Shown one piece after another: positions 1 through 10,039 of a stretch of DNA of 64,000 bases. This DNA comes from Chaenocephalus aceratus (Eukaryota; Chordata; Actinopteri; Perciformes; Channichthyidae): assembly GCA_023974075.1 (NCBI GenBank), contig CM043798.1, positions 4,535,397 to 4,599,396 of the forward strand, read 5' to 3'. The notes beneath the pieces are model-generated. The model was not told the origin of the DNA. It made no database searches and saw only the letters and a list, made by a program, of their open reading frames with translations. Both the position numbers and the translations under genes were made by a program. Each line of letters begins with the position of its first letter. The stretch's first letter is position 1.

Positions 1-242
1 AGAAAATATAACCTCGCAGTGATGACACATGCCACCGTTTCCCTTTAACTGAGCTGACACCTGCGTGCTGACATAACGCTAAGTTAAGTTCCCATTGGCA
101 GACTAGCTTCGTACACAATTAAACGTGTCGAATAATATGTTTCCTTGAATATGGCAACACACGTAGAAATTCGGTCTTAAACACAATTCTAACTTGTGTT
201 GGTGTGCCTTGGCTTGTAAGTCAAGTGCCATTAATTCCCAGT

Positions 243-291
243 AAGCTAGCTAACTGTAAGCTAGCAGTTGCTAGCTACCTAGCTAGCCTAA
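243..291. repeat. GCTAGC-rich short palindromic cluster in uvrag intron 1
   Basis: CTAGCTA and GCTAGC hexamers recur about six times in 50 bases. No function is evident. It lies just downstream of uvrag exon 1 on the minus strand. Confidence 0.5.
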
Positions 292-423
292 CAGGCCTGC
301 CGTGTTTTCCAGGCAGCAGTTGTAACTGACGTTGGAAACTACTATATAAGACATATACTCACAGTTGTCCCGTTTCATTTAATGCATTTCGTGTTAATAT
401 GACCTCAGAGACTTTGCATTTAC

Positions 424-528
424 CTGCTGGGATGTCAGCTCTACATGTAAGGCTCGAGAGGATGAAGCTCCAGAGCTGGTGACAGAGGCGGCGGGGATGG
501 CAAGAACCCGACCGGTGATGGAGTTCAT
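424..528 (-). CDS. uvrag: uvrag exon 1 (UV radiation resistance-associated protein), 5' end only
   Basis: This exon encodes 35 residues starting MNSITGRVLA and ending SRALHVELTSQQ. The end closely matches the human UVRAG N-terminus (ARALHVELPSQQ), after which human UVRAG also continues into the next exon. The chosen ATG (526-528) is the first in-frame ATG after an in-frame upstream TAA. The exon ends at a consensus donor (CAG then GTAAAT, GT at 423-422). UVRAG is a Beclin-1/PI3KC3 complex subunit acting in autophagosome and endosome traffic; its C2 and coiled-coil regions would lie in exons beyond the left edge. Its place next to dgat2 and its orientation match the mammalian block. Only this exon is visible, so the call rests on a dozen conserved residues plus synteny. 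Confidence 0.87.
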
Positions 529-756
529 CCTCCTGTCGGCATCTAGCGGGTCCCCCTCATTCAACAAAACATCACATCCAGGACACTCGGTTTAAAGTTT
601 ATGAAGGTTGAGGCAACCGGCAAAGCCATGCAGTCAGGGTTGTGTGTAAGAGTAAAGCGCTACAACAACTGTCAGCTAACCAACGGGAGGTAAACAAAGT
701 ACAGGCGGTTTTGCTACACTAGGTTCGGAAATCCGTCTCCGAGTGGGAGGTACGAT

Positions 757-847
757 ATTGGTTGATGCTGACGCCTGCTGATTGGTTGATGCTGACGCCT
801 GTCATGTAGAGGCGGTGCCCGCTACTGAAAACACAAGATACTATTGG
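757..847 (-). promoter_or_regulatory. uvrag: uvrag proximal promoter with three CCAAT boxes
   Basis: On the minus strand three CCAAT pentamers lie at 757-761, 781-785 and 843-847, about 230-320 bases upstream of the uvrag ATG. The first two sit in a 24-bp tandem duplication (ATTGGTTGATGCTGACGCCTG twice, at 757 and 781, reading plus). Clustered CCAAT boxes are typical NF-Y sites of TATA-less promoters. NF-Y use is inferred, not shown. Confidence 0.5.
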
Positions 848-1045
848 TTATTTTATCTGTCCCTCTTCCAGGTTGGGGCGGTTGTTCGTTGAAATCTGTC
901 AAAGCTGCAAAATATAAGGAAATTGCATAGTACAACGTGACATGCAGGTGACACTTAAATGGTAGCACCCAGATACATTTTTACATCTAATCGCAAATAG
1001 AGCTGGTACAAAAAGTGACAAAAAGTATTCAAATATAGTATAGTA

Positions 1046-1094
1046 CAGTAGATAATATAGTATATTATAACATAATATAGTATATTATCTACTG
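1046..1094. repeat. AT-rich perfect-ended palindrome
   Basis: The ends CAGTAGATAATATA are inverted copies of each other, and the interior is nearly self-complementary, so it can fold into a hairpin with arms of about 23 bases. It may be a very small foldback or MITE relic. Confidence 0.55.
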
Positions 1095-1318
1095 GCTTTC
1101 CCGGGGGCTTTTGTCAACTTTATGTAACTGATCTCAAAGTAGACCAACATTAGGTCATGTACCAACAGCGCATTAAAGGGGCACCTTCAGTTGCATTAGT
1201 CATTAGTGGGTTTGAAACATCGGATGTCAGAGTTGTGTTACCTAGTCTGAATATGCTCTATGAACCAGTCCACTCTAACATTATTATTGTTCCCTAGCAG
1301 ATGGGGAAAGAACACTTA

Positions 1319-1560
1319 GCCCTCCTGTTGTGTTCGGGTCAAATCTGACCGATGTACTACTTTCATCAATCATAACTTTTTTGTTTTACATTCGATTGCA
1401 TTAAGGCTTTATGATATCCTTCACAGTAGACATTTGAACATATCAAATTGCTGATTACCACTTTCATTGAATTGTCAACTTTGTAACACCCATGGTGTTC
1501 CCGCTCAAAAATGACCGCCATAAAGAAAAGGAATTAGTAACCATCCGGATCAGATAAAAC
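1319..1560 (+). mobile_element. Partial MITE, CCCTCCTGTTGTG family (piggyBac-like), copy 1
   Basis: It begins CCCTCCTGTTGTGTTCGGG and is closely similar over about 240 bases to the element at 61173-61692. Its right terminus is missing. The family's TTAA-like flank at the other copy suggests piggyBac-type mobilisation; that assignment is inference. Confidence 0.65.
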
Positions 1561-1572
1561 ACGTAGGCTACA

Positions 1573-1810
1573 CACCATAGACTGTATATATAAATGGACG
1601 TAGTCACGTAGTGTCCGTGACGTCACCCATAGGATTCTGCAGAGTTGCCGTGAAGCCCTTAGTAGGCGGAGTCGGCCACTAACGGCTCGACTGTGACGTC
1701 AGAGTCTAATCCCGCCTGCTCCAAATAAGGGCAAAGAGGCGGAGCCGAGGCGGGACCTGCTGCCTCCGAACTGGAAGTAAACAGAGCTAGCTCAGGCTAA
1801 GAAGCTAAGC
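1573..1810. repeat. Dispersed teleost repeat (CATAGACTGTATATA family)
   Basis: The motif CCATAGACTGTATATA followed by a TGACGTCACCCATAGG block is a pattern I recognise as a common fish interspersed repeat. Boundaries are approximate and no coding frame is seen. Confidence 0.5.
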
Positions 1811-2084
1811 TAACATGAAATACATGCATACCAAGTTACTGCTAACAGTGTAGTTCCCCTATATAAACGTTACATTCATAATCAAATGAGACAATCTGCA
1901 GGAGAATTAGTTATATTTTGTTATTCTTAATCAGGGTTCGTACGGGTGCTTGAAATCCTTGAAAATGCTTGACATTTGACGTGCTGTTTTCAAGGTTGGG
2001 AAAGTGCTTGAATTTTGAGAGGGGTCTGCCTGCAGACCTCCACTCTCAGGACAGTTCCGGTGCAGACCTCCACTCTCAGGACAC

Positions 2085-2460
2085 CTCCACTGTCAGTACA
2101 GGAAGTGCACGTTAAGAATTCCAAAATAAAATCCCCACTATCAGTACAGTGCCACTTTCCAAACAGGAATGCACGCAAATACAAAATAAAATCGGATCGT
2201 GACACTTATTATATACATATGTATATATCTATATATATATATATATATAGATATATAGGCTATAGACACCTTGTATTGTAGTTACTATCAGTAAAGCCGC
2301 AGCGCCACTTTCCGAACAGGAAATGCATTATATACATAAAGTATAGAGATATATATAAAAATAGGGACACCTTGTATTGTTTACTCTCAGTACAGCACCA
2401 CTTTCCGAACAGGAAATGCACGCTAATACAACATAAAATAGCACTGACACTTATTATCTA
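2085..2460 (+). repeat. Three degenerate tandem units inside the long-TIR element
   Basis: The block CAGTACAG-CCACTTTCC-AACAGGAA-TGCA recurs near 2090-2110, 2145-2175, 2290-2330 and 2390-2425, separated by AT dinucleotide tracts. The fragment after 3560 (ACATCTTGTATTTTAGTTAC) resembles the unit end CACCTTGTATTGTAGTTAC, so the hAT at 2506-3560 appears to have landed inside this array. Confidence 0.55.
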
Positions 2461-2505
2461 TATATATATATCTATATAGATATATTTATTTATTTATTTT
2501 ATATT

Positions 2506-3560
2506 AGGGCTGTCAAACGATTAAATTTTTTAATCAGATTAATCACAGCTTAAAAATTAATTAATCATGATTAATCACCATTCGAACTATGTCCAAAATA
2601 TGCCATTTATTTATGTATATTTGTTGTGGGAATGGAAGATAAATGAAAGAAGGCGGATATATCAATTTAACATACAGTATCTATGTTTATTATAACATTT
2701 TTCTGCATGTCAAAATGAAAGACAACCCACACACCTATCAATCATCAAACCGTGGGGTCTTAATTCATTACGTGTTGATTTCTATCAACGGGGGAGTACT
2801 TCAGGAAAGTCGACAGAGGGGGGGGGGGGCTAGTGGAGTACTTGTTGACCACAGAGTGTGAACGTTGTGATCAGCTGTTTTAGCGCAGTTCTCCAGTGAA
2901 GGGGGAGTCTCCCTCCGTAGCCGGTTGGCGTAGTTTTGGCACAGTTCCGTTGTACAGACCGACGTTAACAGCAGCCCTGTCTGTGCACACGGAGACCGAC
3001 TCTGTCGTCCGGTGATCTAACCGCCTTCTGGAAAAGCTTCACAAGTACGTCGGTACGCAAATGCGCTTTGTGACACAAGTGACGGTACGCATTTCAGATT
3101 ACCACATAACCTGCGTACCAGTTATGTGCACCCCTGTACCAGAGCCATATTATTACTATTATATGGCTCTGCCCTGTACTACAGCAAGAGTATTCTCCGT
3201 CGGGACTTCCTGCAACAACACCACGCCGTTATCAAAGATGTTCTATTGAGAAGACGATCACTACGTGACAAAAGCTTTCAAAACCGTGGCTACTGAAATC
3301 AATCTTACTAACTGCTGTCTGTGCAATTTACTCCGCGAGTTGGCAGACTTTATTTTGCTTACTTTAACATCATTGTTCATGGTGGGGCTAAGCCATTTCT
3401 TGGTATGGGTGTAGCCTACCCCAGCCATACCCTGGCGCTGCCACTGGTGGCACGTATGGGGCGGGCCATTCTGCACATGCGTTAAATGCGTTAAATATTT
3501 TAACGCAATTAATTCAAAAAAATTAATTACCGCCGTTAACGCGATAATTTTGACAGCACT
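2506..3560. mobile_element. hAT-type non-autonomous element (AGGGCTGTCAAACGATTAA ends)
   Basis: The left end AGGGCTGTCAAACGATTAA and the right end, read inward as AGTGCTGTCAAAATTATCGC, are inverted. The subterminal AATTAATTA and TTAATCGC motifs fit a family common in teleosts. The flanks are AT-rich (TTTATATT against ATTTTATA), so the duplication is only approximate. No transposase frame is seen. Confidence 0.65.
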
Positions 3561-4514
3561 ATTTTATATATATAAATACGACATCTTGTATTTTAGTTAC
3601 ACCCGCTAGACAACAGTGGAAGGTTCGAGAAACAACGTGTTTGCCGGGTGCACCGCGGCGGAGCTGGGGAGGTTCCAGCTGGGAACCTCCCACCCCGCTG
3701 CGGGACCCGTGGGACCCCTGGACGGTGCGTCTTGGTCACGCTTCATATCGGCCGGCGCGGAGGGCCCTCCGACAGTGGGTCGCGTTGGCCATTCGATCAG
3801 TGAGAGGAGAAAAATGCAACAAAAATTGTCAAAATCCGTTAATATATGGATGAGTGTGGGGGGGGGGGCTGGACACAGGCCGTGGGGGGACACCCGAGGA
3901 CCGGGCAATGTCCCCCGGTAGAAACGGGTGAAATAGCCAAAATAGGCACTCGTGAGGAGGGCAGAGTCCCCTGTCAACTCCCGTTACATTCCTCCATGGT
4001 GTCATTTGAGCGAAAAACTTTTACGAGAACCAGGCTGGGGGGGTCAAAAGGGCTTGACCAAGGCCGACCCAAAGTGCACGGTGGTCGAACTCATCACCTC
4101 CGTGATGAGTCTCCATTGTGATTTGAAAACTTCCATCAAACGAGTCCTTCGGTGGGCGGGGAAAAAAAACGCGTCAGAATCGTCACTTCCTGTACTGACA
4201 GTGGAGGTGTCCTGAGAGTGGAGGTCTGCACCGGAACTGTCCCTGAGAGTGGAGGTCTGCAGGCAGGCTCCCATGTGAATTTTGGGAATGGTGCTTGAAA
4301 TTGAGATAAAGTGCTTGAAAATGTAAATGCTTACTTTTACAAAAAATTGCTGTCTGACTGAATAGTTCGCTTTTTAGATTAAAAGAAAATAATTGCTTCG
4401 CTTCTACATAAAACAGCTCCGCTGCACCTTCCCTCCCGCGCTATGCGCGCGACCTGCAAGTGTTTGTGTTACGTGTGACTGGGCATTCTGATGAGAGTGA
4501 TAGATGACAGTGTG

Positions 4515-4625
4515 CCAGGAGGTTGCCGTTTCAACGAGCGTTGGCTGGCAGAAGACAAATACAAGCCATGGCTAAGACTAGGGTCAAGCCCACGAGTAGC
4601 CTCCTGCAAAGTTTGCAACAAATAA
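4515..4625 (+). pseudogene. hAT transposase N-terminal zinc-finger relic
   Basis: One frame reads PGGCRFNERWLAEDKYKPWL followed by a short linker and CKVCNK, then a TAA; a degenerate continuation (LTSNMKG) follows. The FNxxW...W...CxxC layout is that of the BED-like finger at the N-terminus of hAT transposases. The catalytic domain is absent. Confidence 0.6.
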
Positions 4626-4940
4626 CGATGCGAGAGTCTGCGCTTGACGAGCAACATGAAAGGTACGCCGCAGTAGAGCATTTTAGATTAGGCTAACGTT
4701 GCATGTTACATTTGTTTAAGCTAACCGTTAGCGAGCTGAATAGCAAACTCGATTGAGGGATAATAATAATTGCAGGGGACAATCATTTCAGAGGAGCGTA
4801 CCTATGGTATGTGCGTTAAGGGCCCTGACACACCAACCCGATTTTGGGAGTCAGAGGCCGTCAGAGGCTGTCGGGCATTCGCGGCGCCGTAGTCAGGTTG
4901 GTGTGTCCCGCACCGTCGACCGTGACACGCCTTATTTTGG

Positions 4941-5005
4941 ACTGCCAGACCCGATGCATGGGCCGATTCAACATGTTGAATCGGCCATGCATCGGGTCTG
5001 GCAGT
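4941..5005. repeat. 65-bp near-perfect palindrome
   Basis: Arms 4941-4973 and 4974-5005 are complementary except for one extra G in the left arm (GCATGGGCC against GGCCATGC). The centre is AACATGTT. It could extrude as a cruciform or encode a hairpin RNA. Confidence 0.85.
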
Positions 5006-5135
5006 CGGACCAAATAATCACTCTGATTGGCTGTTCAGCTAGCGAATCAGTGCATGAGAAGCGAAGCGGAAGTGAGGGACGTAAACAAACGATTTAAGAA
5101 GGCACACACAGACTGCTATTCATTTTCATCTCATC

Positions 5136-5228
5136 ATGGCGATCTGGAATGATGCAAACGAAGACCTGCTCATCACCTTGATCCAGGAGAGGCCAGCTCT
5201 GTATGATATTACGGAGAAAAGATACTCT
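5136..5228 (+). pseudogene. MADF-domain fragment of a Harbinger accessory protein
   Basis: The frame starts MAIWNDANEDLLITLIQERP and continues LYDITEKRYS, which fits the start of a MADF domain (LI..IQERPALYD). Harbinger elements encode a Myb/MADF-like DNA-binding partner beside the transposase. The rest of the domain is absent, so this is a decayed copy. Confidence 0.55.
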
Positions 5229-6128
5229 TCTTCTTCTCTTGTCTTCGGTTGTTGCCTCTTTTGAATGACGATTACACACTACCACCGCCGCCTGCTGGTA
5301 AGGAGAGTTATTGCCACTCACGCACTGAAGTCGGTGCGGTGTGTTCCCGTGCGACACATGGCCAAAACGCAGGAGAACACGGCCAGGCAACAGCCGCCTT
5401 CAGTGTCAGCTAGTCCTCTGGTGACTGCTTGGTGTGTCAGGGCCTTTACAGTCGCCATCGTGTGGTGTTCAGAGGATGAAGCTCTCACGGCATTTCGTGT
5501 TATAGTCATGAAATATAATCTATTGATTCGACACAGAGCGATTTTGAAAGCAATGTATTTCTACTGGTAGTATGTTTCGTGCCTAAACCAAATGTGACTT
5601 GCTCTATCGAAATCAGTCACATTGACCCGAAGAGACATTTTCGTTTGTATTACTGGTCTCGGGGAAGCTCGCGAGTGTGTTTGTGTATTTTTGCGTTTGT
5701 GTTCTGGGGAAACACTCACAAGAAACACCGGCTGTTGTTATGCTTGCTGTGACGTTAAATTAGTCCGTTCTCTGCTTGTAATTATGCCGAAGCTTCAAAG
5801 TTGTATTTATCATCTGAATTTGCCGAAACAAGTTTAATATTTTGAAAGCCAATACTTTGTTTATTTGAAAACAGATGAAAATAAACTGTCTTTTATATAA
5901 AATTGAAGTATTATACAAGTAAAACTACATTTTGTTTTAATCCCATGTAATTGTAGAATGAACACAGTCTTCCTTTGAAGATGTATAAGTCAGGTGTCTT
6001 GAGTAGTCAACATTATCTAAAATCATTGGACACATTTGTAAATATTATTTTCTACTTGTTACCATTGTGAGTCTATTTTTATGCAGCTCTGCGTGATTTT
6101 GTGGCTACAATTCAGGCTAATACACTAC

Positions 6129-6679
6129 CAGAGGTGGATAAGTACTCAGATGTTGTACTTGAGTAAAAGTACAAGTACTCAGATATTGTTTGAGTAAAAG
6201 TAGAAGTACTCAGATCTTGTACTTGAGTAAAAGTAGAAGTACTCAGATCTTGTAGTGAAATTATAAGTACTCAGATCTTGTACTTAGTAAAAGTAGAAGT
6301 ACCAGAGTGTAGGAATACTCTGTTACAGTAAAAGTCCTGCATTCAAAATGTTCCTCAAGTGAAAATAGAAAAGTATTCTCATCAAAATATAGTGAAAGTA
6401 GCGACAGTAAAAGTAGTCGTTGTGCAGATTGGTCCATTTCAGAATAATATATATGATATGTTTTATAATGATTGATCATGAAAGTGTTCTCAGAGCTGGT
6501 GAAGGTGCAGCTAGTCTGAAGTACTTTGTAGACTGCAGGGTAGCTGGTGGATTTACTCCAGGTGGAACTAAAGTCTGATTCAACACTTGATTAGATTTCA
6601 CATCATTCATCCACATCTGTGAAGTAACTAAAGGTATTAAATACATGGAGGTGGAGGAAAAGTACACCACTTACCTCTG
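6129..6679. mobile_element. MITE with CAGAGGTGG ends and internal tandem repeats
   Basis: Ends CAGAGGTGG and CCACTTACCTCTG are inverted. From 6150 to 6300 a unit of about 30 bases (AAGTACTCAGATCTTGTACT plus TGAGTAAAAGTAG) repeats four to five times. A related copy is at 48057-48671 and a fragment at 40990-41200. Confidence 0.65.
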
Positions 6680-7035
6680 ACTTATGTTCACTTCCAACCT
6701 AAAAGTACCTCAAAAATAGTAATCAATAATGTATTGAAAAGTTATTTGGCTGATTGTTTTATATCGGCTCAGCCAGGTTATATTATAACTTAGTTTTATT
6801 TTCTTTAATTGTTCATCCTCGTGTAGAAGGCTATCACGAAACACACATTTGGTTGTTTATACAGTAGCATAAAGAACATCTGATTTAATGTGAGGTAGGG
6901 AAATAATCATTTGAGTATGTGTATATAAATATGTAATTTACAACAGCTGTAAGATGCTTGAAAAGCTGGAAAATGCACCTTGAAAATGCTTGAAAAGTGC
7001 TTGAATTTGACTTTTGAAAAGGTGTAAGAACCCTG

Positions 7036-8660
7036 AATATAAACATATTAAAAAACATCAATATTGCAATCATAGTGACACAACATTTTTAATGTCAACA
7101 TTTTCTATATGTTTTCACTGAGGGCCACATACAGAATAACATACGAAGGGCTGGCCCCTCGCTAGAGGTGAGGTATAATGCCTCATAAGTTGTGTTAGCA
7201 AAATCAATCAAATGTAGGTAAATTATGTTTGATAATTGAATATGATTTAACAGCCTACATCACAGCTTTCCATAGGGTTTCATGTATTTGTTGGCAGCTC
7301 ATTGCTCAGATTTCTTATAATAAGGGGAAATAAGGCACTAAGGCAAGGCAAGGCAAGTTTATTTATACTAAAGCGTCTTCCAACACTGCCTGTTATTCTT
7401 GAATTGTCAAACCCTTGAGCCAGTCAATAAAATTGCTGTGCAGTCAAATAGTGTATATGATTCTGTCAGATGATCTGATATACATGTCTTAGCCTGACAG
7501 CTTTTGGCAGCACTTGTATGATTAGGGCTTATGTTGAGGTTCCACAGTGGCTTAAAATGGTCATAATCAAATAATGGATTGTCTCGAGGTAAATTTGATA
7601 AAATATGTAAATATATGAGAATTGGGTCAATGTTTCCAAAAACAAGACAGACACACATACACATTCTTCTGAAAACATACAAAAGTTTAATTTAAATATC
7701 AGCAGACAAATGATGCCATTCATCATATGACAGGCCTGTTTATTTTTTGCAATTTTCCTGCACATTGATTACACTGCTCTTTATAAGAAGGCACAATGGT
7801 GAAACCAGAATAAGCTTCTCTTCAAATCACAATCATAGCATGTACTGCTCATCTTTGTGTACAACATGACACAAGCTTACTTACTTTGATAATGTCCAGG
7901 ATATATATTATTTTCTTATATACTCTTATTTAAAAAAAGTATTAGTGACACCCTCTAACATATCATAATGCTTGTATTAACACTCTTTTAATCCCTTTCT
8001 TTTCAATTATCACCCATGGCACGGTTACAAAGAGATTCACTGTACAGTGGAATCATCCAACATGCAGGATTTTAACCAACAATCCCTTCCGTTGGATATG
8101 CAACATGAGTTTTTTGTTGCATACACAACACAAAGCCATCCAGACCTGGACAACAGTGGGACAAAAAAGGGAAATCAAGCCAGCATGTTGACTGTCTTGG
8201 AAGAATATCATATCAAAAGGCACAAAAACCTCAGAAGGTAATCAGCAATACAAAAAGTGCATCAGAAATATCCATTGAGGGACAAACTCTAAAGTTTCTT
8301 CCACTCTACAGAATAGAATTAATACTTCATGGCATTATACAATCGTACTGTGCACTCACAATATAAATCCACCCTGCAGAACTCCTTCACCGGTGGCTTT
8401 CATACATGTGAAGTACATTCCTGTGTGGGGACAGCAGAGGTCTTTGGCTCAATTAAAACGTGGGTTTATGATCCCAATAATAAAGTGGTATCTTCCATTT
8501 GCATTGGTTGTGCATTTCGTATATAACATGATCTGAAAGAGCAGAGGGAGAATGATATGGCTGCATGAGTGCAACTCAGCAAAAGCGTTGGCACTTCTCT
8601 CAAGTCCTGCGTGTGACTCTAGCTCCATCTAGTGGAACTCCGCCCCCTCTGCAGTGATAA
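7036..8660. other. Intergenic, downstream of dgat2
   Basis: Mostly AT-rich unique-looking DNA. A GGCAAGGCAAGGCAAG tract followed by TTTATTTATA at 7343-7370 looks like the 3' tip of a minus-strand LINE. I see no gene here; the short open frames have no recognisable domain. Confidence 0.5.
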
Positions 8661-8680
8661 GACAGCCCACACATGATGCC

Positions 8681-8686
8681 TTTATT
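8681..8686 (-). terminator. dgat2: Candidate dgat2 poly(A) signal
   Basis: AATAAA on the minus strand, 303 bases past the stop codon. It is the first canonical hexamer downstream; a second lies near 7740. Actual cleavage is not shown. Confidence 0.4.
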
Positions 8687-8988
8687 GAGCATGATAATAG
8701 AAACATTGGCACGCTTTTTGATGTGGGATTTGATGTCCAACCAAGATGCTTAACCTGATAACTGCAGCAAAGAGAGGTGACTGTCCTTCCAACCTGCCAT
8801 CTCCTGAGAAGCAAGCATTCCTATTTGTGTGAATCCACGCAGAGAGCAAAGGTTTCTTTAGCAATTTGCAGTCCAGAGATATAAAAAAACAGGCACCAAG
8901 ATAGGATGGGGATGGGTTGGGGAAATGTGCAGGAGGGGCTTGAAAGGTGCGGTCACAGTTCAGACGTTCAACATAGACCCCACCCTTT

Positions 8989-9143
8989 TCACTGGATGTA
9001 CAGGACGTCGCTCTCTTTCAGGCCACAGCGGGTCTTGTACTTGTCAAAAAGGCACTGGAGAGACTTGATGTACATTGTATGGTACAGATCCACCATCTCG
9101 TCAGTTGCATCCTCAATTTTTGGCACGGTGATTGGCTCCCCAA
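8989..9143 (-). CDS. dgat2: dgat2 terminal coding exon 8
   Basis: Encodes VGEPITVPKIEDATDEMVDL, YHTMYIKSLQCLFDKYKT and the C-terminus ESDVLYIQ, then TGA. Acceptor TTACAG. 155 bases, as in mogat2 exon 6. Confidence 0.95.
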
Positions 9144-10007
9144 CTGTAACAGAAGAGGAGAGGATTAAAACAATGCGTTCATCAGACAAAGTATAGTTGA
9201 AATTCTCAGAACCATAAATACAGCCTCGAAGTCACACATAGCAAATATCGACTTTGTCCCGTCTGTTAAACATTGTCAACTGTAATGTACACAAATCGCA
9301 GAGTTTGTGGACACTTTGCAACAAGTTGTGATTCCCTTTCACCAAACATTAGTAGACAAAGCTACCTATGGTGGTGATAGGCTTGCCATAAGGCACGATG
9401 CCACAGGAGTCACCAAAGAACAGGCCACATCCATGGAAGAGGCACGGGGCAAAGCCTAAGATCTTCTGAAATCTCTTTTGAATATATCTCCAGTAGGTCC
9501 GCTCCTCGAAGATCACCTGCTGTGTAGACATCGTTCTCTCCGAAGGAATACACGGGGACCAGGTCGGCCCTGAGGAGACACAGAGGAGGACTTAACCACT
9601 GTCCCTACATGTACTCTCAAAAAAAGAAAGTGGGGTTGTAGATTTTAAACATCTAAAATCAACAAAAAATGTAATATTGAATAAACATTATAAAAGGGTT
9701 TAGTGGTAGAGACTTTATAAATATAAAAAATAAAGACAAAAAGCTATTAAACGACTTACCCTAACTAAAAAGGACTTTTTTAAACGTGTTATGCCATTAT
9801 TTATTTGACCTACATTTTGTATTTGTATATATCATGTTCCCTGCATTTACTTGGTCACTTACTTCTCTGCAATATTCAGCTTATTGTCATTTATTTGACA
9901 TGTATATAGTTTACTTCTCCTGCATTAGTTGCACATTGGTCTTGCAACATAATTGTATTCAACTCTGTTTCTTCTTGCACTATTGTATTGTTTTAAATGT
10001 GTTTTAT

Positions 10008-10039
<32 letters not shown>

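Larger units (their letters stand above)
2018..4275. mobile_element. Long-TIR DNA transposon with 9-bp target duplication
   Basis: Flanked by TGAATTTTG at 2009-2017 and 4276-4284. Terminal inverted repeats of about 85-95 bases contain the repeated motif GCAGACCTCCACTCTCAGGA (twice at 2031-2085, inverted at 4205-4262). Long TIRs plus a 9-bp duplication are typical of Mutator-like elements. No transposase is visible. The interior is GC-rich at 3600-3900 and is interrupted by the element at 2506-3560. Confidence 0.65.
4819..5445. mobile_element. Harbinger-type non-autonomous element
   Basis: Flanked by TTA (4816-4818 and 5446-5448). Ends are AGGGCCCTGACACACCAA at the left and, read inward, AGGCCCTGACACACCAAGC at the right. 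A 3-bp TTA duplication with such ends fits PIF/Harbinger. It carries a MADF fragment (5136-5228) and a large palindrome (4941-5005). Confidence 0.75.
1932..7035. mobile_element. Host hAT-like transposon enlarged by nested insertions
   Basis: Ends are inverted: CAGGGTTCGTAC at the left, and CAGGGTTCTTAC reading inward from the right. Both ends are followed by TGCTTGAA-rich subterminal repeats, and CTTGAAAATG motifs recur at 4290-4320 and 6955-7005. Inside are a zinc-finger transposase relic (4515-4625) and at least four younger insertions. The flanks do not show a clean 8-bp duplication, so one end may have been replaced or mutated. The hAT label rests on end sequence and the BED-like relic. 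Confidence 0.6.
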
